DNA from: Verrucomicrobiota bacterium
Lineage (GTDB): Bacteria; Verrucomicrobiota; Kiritimatiellia; CAIQIC01; Lenti-01
NCBI GenBank assembly: GCA_022709625.1
Contig: JAKLIL010000012.1
Location: forward strand, 1 to 12,829
DNA length: 12,829 nucleotides
Direction: 5' to 3'
Position numbers and translations under genes: made by a program. This document shows positions 6,963 to 12,829 of the stretch, one piece after another (the stretch's first letter is position 1; each line of letters begins with the position of its first letter). A model generated the notes under the pieces. That model did no database searches. It saw only the letters and a program-made list of their open reading frames with translations, and had not been told where the DNA came from.

Positions 6963-8068
6963 GGCGTCCTGCCGGCCATCAGATGGTCGATTTCGGCCCG
7001 GATTCCGGCCAAGAAACGCGCTTCGTCGAACTGCTCCGCGTGGCGGCGAATGGCGACGGCGTCCCACGGGATCTCTTCCGCCCGCGCCACCGCCTCGGCC
7101 AACGCCTCGGCGGTTTGTTCGCGGAAGAACACGCCGGTGGTGCCCGCCAACACCGTTTCAAGCAGGCCGCCCTTGGCGTAGGCCACCACCGGCTTGCCGC
7201 AGGCCTGCGCTTCGAGCGGCACAATGCCGAAATCCTCTTCGCCCGGAAAAACCAAAAAACGGCAGCGCCGGTACAGGTCCCGCACGGCCTCGTCGGACAC
7301 CCGCCCGAGGAATTCGACGTTCGGAGCCGCCTGCTTTTTCAGCGCGGCCAATTCCGTGCCGACGCCCGCGATCTTGAGGGAAAATCCCGTTTGCGCATAG
7401 GCCTGCACCGCCAAATCCAAACGCTTGTAGGGCACCAGCGCCGACACCGCCAAGTCGTATCCGTCGTGTCCGCCGCGTTCGTCCGGGGTGAAGAACCGCG
7501 TGGCGACCGGCGGATAGACCACCGCGGCTTCGCGGCCATAGGCCGCCTGGATCCGGGCCTGCACGTGGCGGCTGATCGCCACGAACCGGTCCACCCGCGC
7601 GCTCGCCGTCCGGTCCCAGCGGCGCAACCGGACCAGCATCCGATCGATCAACGCGCGCTTAAGCCCGCGGCGCCCGAAATAAGCCTCCGGCAACGCCCAG
7701 GCGTAGCGCATCGGCGTAAAGCAGTAGCACAAGTGCCTTGCGCCGGGCGGCGGCCGGATTCCCTTCGCCGCGCAATGGCTGGTGCTGATCACGAGGTCCG
7801 TGCCCGCGGGCAGGCGGAAGGATTCGATCGCCAGCGGGAACAGCGGCAGGAACCAGCGGTAATGGTTCAGGAAACCCGGCACGCGCTGCAGCCCCGAGAC
7901 GTGAACGCGGCGGTTCCGAATCGCGGCGGACACCTGTTCGGGACGATAGAGCAGCGTGTAGAGGTCCGCCTGCGGAAATGCTTGGCAAATCAGGTCGAGA
8001 CACCGTTCGCCGCCGCGCATGCCGTTGAGCCAGTCGTGGGCCAGCGCCACGTTCCACGCGCGACTCAT
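6959..8068 (-). CDS. Family 4 glycosyltransferase (WbaZ/MtfB-like)
   Basis: This 369-residue GT-B-fold enzyme transfers a sugar from a nucleotide donor to a lipid- or glycan-linked acceptor on the cytoplasmic side. The N-terminus NVALAHDWLNGMRGGERCLD (6-25) is the acceptor-side signature of the WbaZ/MtfB mannosyltransferase group (HDW-x4-RGGE). In the C-terminal half, SALVPYKRLDLAVQAY (209-224) and the donor motif E-x7-E at Glu278 to Glu286 (EEDFGIVPLE) are intact, followed by ACGKPVVAY and GG. Mannose is the best guess for the donor by family likeness, but donor identity cannot be read safely. ATG 8066-8068 was chosen because it overlaps the stop of the previous gene as ATGA and has GGGGAG 8 nt before it. 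The 3' end likewise overlaps the next gene by 4 nt. The middle gene of a three-gene coupled unit. Confidence 0.92.
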   Translation of the reverse strand: MSRAWNVALAHDWLNGMRGGERCLDLICQAFPQADLYTLLYRPEQVSAAIRNRRVHVSGLQRVPGFLNHYRWFLPLFPLAIESFRLPAGTDLVISTSHCAAKGIRPPPGARHLCYCFTPMRYAWALPEAYFGRRGLKRALIDRMLVRLRRWDRTASARVDRFVAISRHVQARIQAAYGREAAVVYPPVATRFFTPDERGGHDGYDLAVSALVPYKRLDLAVQAYAQTGFSLKIAGVGTELAALKKQAAPNVEFLGRVSDEAVRDLYRRCRFLVFPGEEDFGIVPLEAQACGKPVVAYAKGGLLETVLAGTTGVFFREQTAEALAEAVARAEEIPWDAVAIRRHAEQFDEARFLAGIRAEIDHLMAGRTP

Positions 8069-9225
8069 GCGGCCAACTCCCCGTAGAGCCGCAGCATGGC
8101 CACGGCCGTCGTCCGCCACGAAAATTGTTGCGCCCGCTCCAGCCCGGCCGCGCGCAGGCGCGCCGCTTCCGCCGGGTTTGCCAGCACTTCGCGCAGCGCC
8201 GCCGCCGCGCCTGCGACGTCGCCGGGCTCCACCAGCCGCGCCGCCGTGCCCGCCACCTCGGGCAGGCTCGCGGCGTTGGTGCAAACCACCGGCGTGCCGC
8301 AGGCCATGGCCTCGAGCACCGGCAGGCCAAATCCCTCGTATTTCGACAGCAGCGCCAGCGCGTCCGCATCCCGATAGGCTTGCAACAGCCCCGCGTCGTC
8401 GAGGTAGCCCACCCATTCCACCTTATCGGTTACGCCCAGCCGCGCGGCGGTTTCCCGCGCCTCCGGATAGCGCTCGTCCGGCGGCCCCACAATGCGGAGG
8501 CGCGCATCCACGCCGCCTTCGCGCGCCAGCCGCGCAAAGGCCTCCACCAGGCCCGGCAAATTCTTGTAGGGATCGCTCCGGCCCACGTAGAGCACCGTCT
8601 TCGGGCCGCCGCGCACCGACGGCTTATCGCCCCCGGGCTGGTACCGGACATCCACTCCGTCCGGAATCACCGCGATCCGCTCCTCGGGAATGCCCAGCAA
8701 CCGCACGATGTCGCGCTTGGCCGCCGCGCTGCCCGTCGCGACGGCGTCCACGCGCCGGGCGATTTCATGCATCAGCGCCCGGTAGACCGGGAAAAACCGC
8801 GTCTTCAGCGCCCGCGGCGTAAACTCCGGATGCGCCAGCGGAATCAAATCGTGGATGTTGCAGATGCCCCGGATGGCGTGCGGCCGGCGGCGCGGAAACG
8901 CCGGCAGCGGCACCATGAAATTCGTCGAATGGTAGACCGCCGCGCCCCGCGTACGCAGCAGCCGCGCCGCCGCGAACTGCCCCGCCGGGCTGAACAGCCC
9001 GTGCGGCAAAATCGCATAATCGAAATTCCCCTGGCCCGCCAACCCGGCGGCCTGTTCGATGAATTCCCGCCGTTCCCCATCGCGGACCAGCACCACGTAG
9101 CGGAACTTGTCGCCGATCTGCCCCAGTTGCCGCAGCAATTCCAGGGTGTAGCGCCCAATGCCGCTCAACTCGCGGAACACCCACCGGGCATCGATCGCGA
9201 TCGGCTTGTCCTGAACCGGGTTCAT
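8065..9225 (-). CDS. Family 4 glycosyltransferase (group 1)
   Basis: The protein has 386 residues and a typical GT4, GT-B fold layout. The N-terminal domain opens IAIDARWVFRELSGIGRYTLELL (9-31), the usual glycine loop of this family, and carries IHDLIPL (124-130). The donor domain has VLYVGRSDPYKNLPGLVEAF (211-230), WVGYLDDAGLLQAYRDADAL, and the E-x7-E motif from Glu297 to Glu305 (YEGFGLPVLEA), followed by GTPVV and SLPEVAG. This arrangement matches mannosyl- and other hexosyltransferases that build O-antigen or exopolysaccharide. No membrane helix is seen, so it works in the cytoplasm or peripherally at the inner membrane. ATG 9223-9225 (MNPVQDK) is where family similarity begins; an open frame to 9825 is antisense-like low-complexity sequence. 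It is the first gene of the coupled three-gene unit and lies 122 bp after the TPR gene on the same strand. No good Shine-Dalgarno is visible; a TACACT at 9233-9238 may be a -10 element. Confidence 0.93.
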   Translation of the reverse strand: MNPVQDKPIAIDARWVFRELSGIGRYTLELLRQLGQIGDKFRYVVLVRDGERREFIEQAAGLAGQGNFDYAILPHGLFSPAGQFAAARLLRTRGAAVYHSTNFMVPLPAFPRRRPHAIRGICNIHDLIPLAHPEFTPRALKTRFFPVYRALMHEIARRVDAVATGSAAAKRDIVRLLGIPEERIAVIPDGVDVRYQPGGDKPSVRGGPKTVLYVGRSDPYKNLPGLVEAFARLAREGGVDARLRIVGPPDERYPEARETAARLGVTDKVEWVGYLDDAGLLQAYRDADALALLSKYEGFGLPVLEAMACGTPVVCTNAASLPEVAGTAARLVEPGDVAGAAAALREVLANPAEAARLRAAGLERAQQFSWRTTAVAMLRLYGELAA

Positions 9226-9347
9226 CTGGCGCAGTGTAGCCACCCTGCCCGCAGTGAATCCAGCGCATTTTGGGGGCGTGGCCGCGGGGCCCTGAGACAA
9301 GTTGGACTGGATGGCGCCCCGGGGGGCTTCCGCGAAACTGCCGCTGC

Positions 9348-10781
9348 TCAATCCGGGATGTCCGTTCCTTTTTCTTTCTCGAACCGCGCCAGTTCGCCCG
9401 GCAGGACGCGCGCAACGTAGGCCTTGGCGCTCTCCAAACGTTCGGCGTCGCCGTCCTGATAATAGGCATGCAGCAGATGTCGCCAGGCATCCGGGAAGGC
9501 GGGCGCGAGCTCCACCGCCTTGAGAAAGGCCCGGCGGGCCTCCCGATACTTTTTCAGTTTCAGATAGGCGAATCCAAGGCTGTCCCAAACGCAATCCGCT
9601 CCGGGATCCATTTGCAGTGCCCGGCGGCAGTAGTCCAGCCCTTCCAACGGCCGGCCCCCACCGGCGAGCAGAAGGCCGATGTTGTTCAGCAATCGGACGT
9701 TTTTCGCATCCTGCTTTTCCATCGCCTTGAATACGGCCAAGGCCTCCCGACCGCGGTTGATCCGGCCCAGGGTCACCCCGTAATTGAATTGCGCGCCCCA
9801 CCCCAAGGGGCCGTGTTCCGCGCATTCTTCGTACAACTTCGCCGCCAAGGGATATTCCTGTTTTTCAAAGGCCACCCGCGCGTAGCGGATCATGAGGTGC
9901 GGATCCCAGGGATTCAGCCCCCACAGCCGCTTCAGATGCCATTCGGCACGGCGCCAGTCTCCCCGTTGGCTGGCGCAATCGGCGCCGATGCGGTCGAAAC
10001 TCAGACTGTGGGGAAAACGCGCTTGCGCCCGGCGAACGAACGCATAGGCCTGCCGGAGGTTGTCCCGGTCCCGTGCGCTGCATATCAAATCCACGTAGGC
10101 CCGCCAGTAATCCGGCCAGCGATCCAGCAGATCCTCCAGCAGGGCTTCCCCCCGTTCGCGTTCCCCGGCCTGCAGGAATTCGACCGCCCGGTCGTGCAGC
10201 GCCTTGGCCGGCCCCGGCGGGTTGGACAAGTCCAGCCCGACCATGTCCAGATGGCGGGCCTCCCGGAACCCCTCGAACAGCCGGGGCTCGTCCTTCCGAA
10301 TCGACGCCAGCCACGCGGAATCGGGCGCATCGGCCAGATAAATGCCGCATTCGCCCGGCGGCAGATCCTGCAAGTCGCGCCAAATCGGCTGAAACGCGGG
10401 CGACGCTTCGGCCAATTTACGCAAAACGTATTTGGTCCAGACGATGGCCATCCCGGCGCCGAAATACGTGCCCGGCGTGCGCATTGAAACGTTGTTGCGA
10501 ATGCACTCGAAGTTGCGCATCTGCAGGTTGTCGAAAACCTTTCGGATGGAAGCCAGATGCCCCGCCATGGCGTAATCCCGCGGAAATACAACCACGATGG
10601 CCGGGGTGGGATCCATCCGCGCAATGTCTTTTCCAAAGGCGGCGAAGGTCTTGCGGATCCCCATGCCCGTGCGTGGCTTGATCTGTTCTTTCCACATCTT
10701 GCGCGTCGCCTTGGGCCAGCTGTAAGGTAACTCGTCGGGATCATCTTCCCGCCGCAACTGGAACCATTTTCCCTCGTTCAT
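9348..10781 (-). CDS. TPR-repeat protein with unrecognised N-terminal domain
   Basis: The protein has 477 residues. The first 185 form a domain I do not recognise, basic at the start (KATRKMWKEQIKPRTGMGIRK) and with a hydrophobic strand AIVVVFPRDYAMAG (61-74). From about 195 to 460 helical TPR pairs follow; the clearest are 329-356, 362-391 (LLNNIGLLLAGGGRPLEGLDYC) and 396-426 (VWDSLGFAYLKLKKYREARRAF), with canonical A/G/Y/P spacing. No signal peptide or membrane helix is present, so it is cytoplasmic and probably a scaffold for protein partners. I chose ATG 10779-10781 (MNEGKWF) because GGGGA lies at Shine-Dalgarno distance; ATGs at 10787 and 10802 are also in frame. It may be read together with the glycosyltransferase genes 122 bp downstream, as no terminator is visible between them. 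A role in regulating glycan assembly is only a guess from position. Confidence 0.88.
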   Translation of the reverse strand: MNEGKWFQLRREDDPDELPYSWPKATRKMWKEQIKPRTGMGIRKTFAAFGKDIARMDPTPAIVVVFPRDYAMAGHLASIRKVFDNLQMRNFECIRNNVSMRTPGTYFGAGMAIVWTKYVLRKLAEASPAFQPIWRDLQDLPPGECGIYLADAPDSAWLASIRKDEPRLFEGFREARHLDMVGLDLSNPPGPAKALHDRAVEFLQAGERERGEALLEDLLDRWPDYWRAYVDLICSARDRDNLRQAYAFVRRAQARFPHSLSFDRIGADCASQRGDWRRAEWHLKRLWGLNPWDPHLMIRYARVAFEKQEYPLAAKLYEECAEHGPLGWGAQFNYGVTLGRINRGREALAVFKAMEKQDAKNVRLLNNIGLLLAGGGRPLEGLDYCRRALQMDPGADCVWDSLGFAYLKLKKYREARRAFLKAVELAPAFPDAWRHLLHAYYQDGDAERLESAKAYVARVLPGELARFEKEKGTDIPD

Positions 10782-10826
10782 AGCCATCCCCGCCCCATCC
10801 AATCGATTGACTTCGGCACGGCCGCC

Positions 10827-11057
10827 CTAGCGGCGCAATTTCGCAACGCGTCCCATCACGAATCCCGGTTTCGCCATGGGCGTGATTTTACCAAAACGCC
10901 GCAACGGCGAAATCGAAATGTTGGTACCCGGCCACATTTGCATCTCCATCTTGGGCAGATTGTTGCGGAACAGGCCGGCGGCCAGGCCCTGTTTGCGCCC
11001 GTCTGCATGGGCCAGAAATTTTTCCACCCTGGAATCAACCCGTATTTTCGGCCCCAA
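10827..11057 (-). CDS. Doubtful small hypothetical ORF (76 codons)
   Basis: A TTG-initiated frame lies between the porin terminator and the TPR gene, ending 45 nt before the latter. The product is strongly basic, with a run of hydrophobic and turn residues (NISISPLRRFGKITPMAKPG) and no domain I recognise. Against it: no Shine-Dalgarno precedes the TTG, the frame stays open upstream without an ATG or GTG, and its third codon positions are less GC-biased than those of neighbouring genes. For it: same strand as the TPR gene and a position just after a terminator, where a new transcript would begin. It could be a leader peptide, a gene remnant, or chance. Confidence 0.25.
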   Translation of the reverse strand: MGPKIRVDSRVEKFLAHADGRKQGLAAGLFRNNLPKMEMQMWPGTNISISPLRRFGKITPMAKPGFVMGRVAKLRR

Positions 11058-11110
11058 ACGCGCGCGGCGGGAGGGCGCGGCGTTCGATAGGTGCAGCCGC
11101 CTCAGGCACC

Positions 11111-11140
11111 AAAAAGCCCCGGAACGGGGAGTTCCGGGGC
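11111..11140 (-). terminator. Intrinsic terminator of the FadL-like porin gene
   Basis: On the minus strand GCCCCGGAAC and GTTCCGGGGC form a perfect 10-bp stem (11116-11125 with 11131-11140) with a 5-nt loop, followed by five T (11111-11115). It begins 23 nt past the porin stop codon. This is a textbook Rho-independent terminator. Confidence 0.93.
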
Positions 11141-11162
11141 ATCAGCCTGAATGGGCCGGAGG

Positions 11163-12398
11163 TTAGAGCTTGTAGCCGAGGGAGACGCCGATCATGTGGG
11201 CGTCGCCGTCCGTGAACTCGCTGGGCAGCACGCCGTCGGCCGGGCGGGCCGCGACTTCCCGGTCGCGGATGAGCAGATAGGTGTAGGCCAGATCGCAGAA
11301 GAAATCGCCCTGCTTGTAGCCCACGCCCAGGGAGAAGAGGTTGCGGTCGTTGGCCGGCACGATGTAGTCCGCGTGCTCGGTTGGATCGGGGGTGTCGTCG
11401 AAGATATAGCCCGCCCGCAGCGACCATTCCTCGTTCAAGGCGTATTCCGCGCCGAGTTGGAAGCGGAAGACGTCTTCCCAATCCTTCTCCGTGGTGCTTG
11501 AAGGCACCGCGCCCAGCAGGGGCGGATCGAACTCGATGGCCAGCTCATCGTAGGTGCTCCACATCGTATAGATGACGCCGGCGTTCAGGGTCAGTTGGTC
11601 GGTGGCCTTGATCGATGTACCGAAACGGAGGATGTCGGGCGTCGTGATGTCGCCGCTGCCATCGCCACCGGAAAGGATCGGGTGGTTGACCTCGTAGTCG
11701 CCTTCGACCTCCTGCTTGATGCGGCTCTCGTAGGCGAGACCAAAAGACAACCAATCGGTGGCCTTATAGAAGGCGCCGAGATTGTAGCCGATGCCCCAAC
11801 TGTCGCCGCACAGTTGCACCTGTAGGTCCGGATCCACGAACGGGGTGCCCGTGGGAATCGCGCGGTACAGTTCGAAATCGAACCATTCGGCGCGGAGGCC
11901 GGCGGCCAGCGACAGGTTGTCCAGCACCTTGAAAGCGACCGAGGGGTTGACGTCGATGCTCTGGATGGTGGCCTCCTGCACGTTGTAGCGGCCGGGCCAG
12001 GCGTTGGGATAATCGACGCCGAGGCCGAAGCGGCTGAAGACGCCGATGCCCGCCCAGGCCTTCTCGTTGATCTGGTATGTGCCGTAGGCGTGGGGCGGCA
12101 CCCACCACTTGCTGTCCGCCTTGGTTTTCTGGGAGCCCAGTTGAGTCGTCGTGGTCACGGACGCATGCGGACGGATGAACGTCGCGCCGGCTTCGAACTG
12201 GGTGCCTTCCAGCTCGGTCATCGCGGCGGCGTTGTTGTAGAGCACGGAGGGGGAAGCCGGATCGGCCGTGACTTCCGTGCCCAGGGCGTTGCCGCGGGCG
12301 CTGCCTTCATAGATGCCAAAACCCGCGCCGAACACCGTCTGCGCGGCCAATGCCGCCGCGACACCCAGCGTCCCGGCGAGGAGCCTCGTCTGTTTCAT
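11163..12398 (-). CDS. FadL/OmpP1/TodX-family outer-membrane channel
   Basis: The protein has 411 residues, close to FadL, and is a beta-barrel that lets hydrophobic compounds such as long-chain fatty acids or aromatics cross the outer membrane. A signal peptide is clear: MKQTR, a hydrophobic core (6-23), and likely cleavage after TVFGA (25). The mature start GFGIYEGSARGNALG and LYNNAAAMTELEGTQFEAG matches the plug/hatch of the family, though the usual N-P-A reads N-A-A here (56-58). Alternating aromatic strands fill the rest, e.g. WAGIGVFSRFGLGVDYP, LSFGLAYESRIKQEVEG, WSLRAGYIFDDTPDP and LFSLGVGYKQGDFFCDLAY. The C-terminus is SLGYKL, with Leu in place of the usual final Phe. ATG 12396-12398 is preceded by GGAAGGAA; the upstream ATG at 12425 would place that ribosome site inside the gene and spoil the signal peptide. 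It is monocistronic, with its own terminator. Substrate is unknown. Confidence 0.93.
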   Translation of the reverse strand: MKQTRLLAGTLGVAAALAAQTVFGAGFGIYEGSARGNALGTEVTADPASPSVLYNNAAAMTELEGTQFEAGATFIRPHASVTTTTQLGSQKTKADSKWWVPPHAYGTYQINEKAWAGIGVFSRFGLGVDYPNAWPGRYNVQEATIQSIDVNPSVAFKVLDNLSLAAGLRAEWFDFELYRAIPTGTPFVDPDLQVQLCGDSWGIGYNLGAFYKATDWLSFGLAYESRIKQEVEGDYEVNHPILSGGDGSGDITTPDILRFGTSIKATDQLTLNAGVIYTMWSTYDELAIEFDPPLLGAVPSSTTEKDWEDVFRFQLGAEYALNEEWSLRAGYIFDDTPDPTEHADYIVPANDRNLFSLGVGYKQGDFFCDLAYTYLLIRDREVAARPADGVLPSEFTDGDAHMIGVSLGYKL

Positions 12399-12402
12399 GC
12401 GT

Positions 12403-12410
12403 TTCCTTCC
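12403..12410 (-). promoter_or_regulatory. Strong Shine-Dalgarno of the porin gene
   Basis: GGAAGGAA on the minus strand ends 4 nt before the ATG at 12398. It fixes the start 27 nt downstream of the first in-frame ATG. Confidence 0.85.
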
Positions 12411-12439
12411 TTTTTGTATCTTCAATCGGCAAAACCCGT

Positions 12440-12457
12440 TGCGGAATCAATTCCGCA
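12440..12457. promoter_or_regulatory. 18-bp palindrome in the porin leader
   Basis: TGCGGAATCAATTCCGCA... read on the minus strand is TGCGGAATTGATTCCGCA: two 7-bp arms around TTGA, lying 42 nt before the ATG at 12398. As RNA it would form a 7-bp hairpin with a UUGA loop. As DNA it is a possible operator for a dimeric repressor. Which of the two, if either, cannot be told from sequence. Confidence 0.5.
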
Positions 12458-12829
12458 GCAACCCTTGCCGCTTCCCTTCTCCCACTGCATGGCATGAACG
12501 GAAGTTTCATTTATTGGACTGGATAGCCCCATGACAGGCAAGACCTTTTTGGAACTATTTTTAGAGTTTGCTGGCATCCCCATTCCGGGCCGGAGACGAG
12601 GTTGACTTGTTCCCCGCCGATTGTTTGAATGCGATTCCGTGGGCCAGAACATCCATGAACAACCGGGTTGCGCCCCCGCCCCTGGCCCACCGAATTGGCT
12701 AGAAGGCCAATCCCCTGCCTCCGGCCCAGATAGAACCCCGCAACCAACGGCGGGGGGAACCGCATCCCTTCAAATCGTTTATGTCGTCGCTTCTTCGGGC
12801 CAAGACCGATTTACCGCCATGGCCCGGTT
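12458..12829. other. Gene-poor stretch upstream of the porin gene
   Basis: No convincing gene is visible. Two minus-strand frames overlap here (12511-12765, 84 codons; 12422-12652, 76 codons); neither has a placed Shine-Dalgarno or recognisable domain, and both cover the expected porin promoter region. On the plus strand a frame opens at ATG 12781 and runs off the edge for 16 codons, without a Shine-Dalgarno. On the minus strand a frame entering from the right edge ends at a TAA near 12780, so the 3' end of a neighbouring gene is possible. Small inverted repeats are present: ATTGGC/GCCAAT near 12694-12711 and CCCCGC/GCGGGG near 12736-12755. The porin promoter should lie here, but I could not fix a good -35/-10 pair. 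Confidence 0.5.

Noticed and set aside
8069..8416. Extension of the WbaZ-like glycosyltransferase upstream to 8416
   Set aside because: The extra sequence is Gly/Arg/Ala low-complexity and antisense-like within the preceding glycosyltransferase; the ATGA overlap and Shine-Dalgarno at 8068 fit better.
8125..9420. A 431-codon plus-strand frame opposite the first glycosyltransferase
   Set aside because: Antisense to a gene with complete GT4 motifs; the product is His/Arg/Pro-rich without a family.
9226..9825. Extension of the first glycosyltransferase to 9825
   Set aside because: It would overlap the 3' end of the TPR gene by several hundred bases and adds no domain; family similarity begins at ATG 9225.
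9270..10487. A 405-codon plus-strand frame opposite the TPR gene
   Set aside because: The minus-strand frame has TPR periodicity; this one has no recognisable feature.
12511..12765. An 84-codon minus-strand ORF upstream of the porin
   Set aside because: The only purine-rich stretch touches the ATG directly with no spacing, no domain is seen, and a second frame is equally open across the same bases.
1..12829. CRISPR array, tRNA, rRNA, insertion sequence or phage genes
   Set aside because: No spaced repeat series, no cloverleaf with CCA end, no transposase motif and no terminal inverted repeats were seen on either strand.

Overview
The window is GC-rich bacterial DNA from a Gram-negative organism: it encodes a FadL/OmpP1-type outer-membrane beta-barrel with a signal peptide. 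The style of its TPR and SGNH-hydrolase proteins is reminiscent of PVC-group bacteria (Kiritimatiellota, Lentisphaerota, Verrucomicrobiota). That placement is an impression from protein style only and is weak. I see no rRNA, tRNA, CRISPR array, insertion sequence or phage gene.

Layout. (1) 1-3664, minus strand: a sensor-regulator unit. A soluble histidine kinase with five PAS domains is translationally coupled (GTGA overlap) to a NarL/FixJ-type response regulator. It is followed, after a short spacer holding a 12-bp direct repeat and a stem-loop, by the first 56 codons of an HPr-like protein. That protein has glycine where HPr carries its phosphorylated histidine, and it has a cysteine-rich N-terminus. 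(2) 3665-3937: a divergent promoter region. (3) 3938-6244, plus strand: a membrane-anchored SGNH-hydrolase-like protein with a TPR segment inserted inside the SGNH fold and a long TPR tail. (4) 6252-9225, minus strand: two family-4 glycosyltransferases and an unrecognised six-helix membrane protein, joined by successive ATGA overlaps and so translated as one unit. (5) 9348-10781, minus: a cytoplasmic protein with an unrecognised N-terminal domain and C-terminal TPRs, preceded by a doubtful 76-codon ORF. (6) 11111-12398, minus: the FadL-like porin, with a clear intrinsic terminator after it and a palindrome/hairpin in its leader. (7) 12457-12829: no convincing gene.

How the parts may fit together. 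The two glycosyltransferases, the six-helix membrane protein and the SGNH/TPR protein next to them (convergent, 7 bp apart) look like a small surface-polysaccharide or glycoconjugate module: sugar transfer in the cytoplasm, an integral membrane component, and a periplasm-facing acyl- or acetyl-handling enzyme. The kinase/regulator pair is transcribed divergently from the SGNH gene and could control it. Its downstream partner, an HPr homologue that cannot be phosphorylated in the usual way, suggests a link between signalling and carbon status. These functional links are inference from gene order; the domain calls are read from the sequence.
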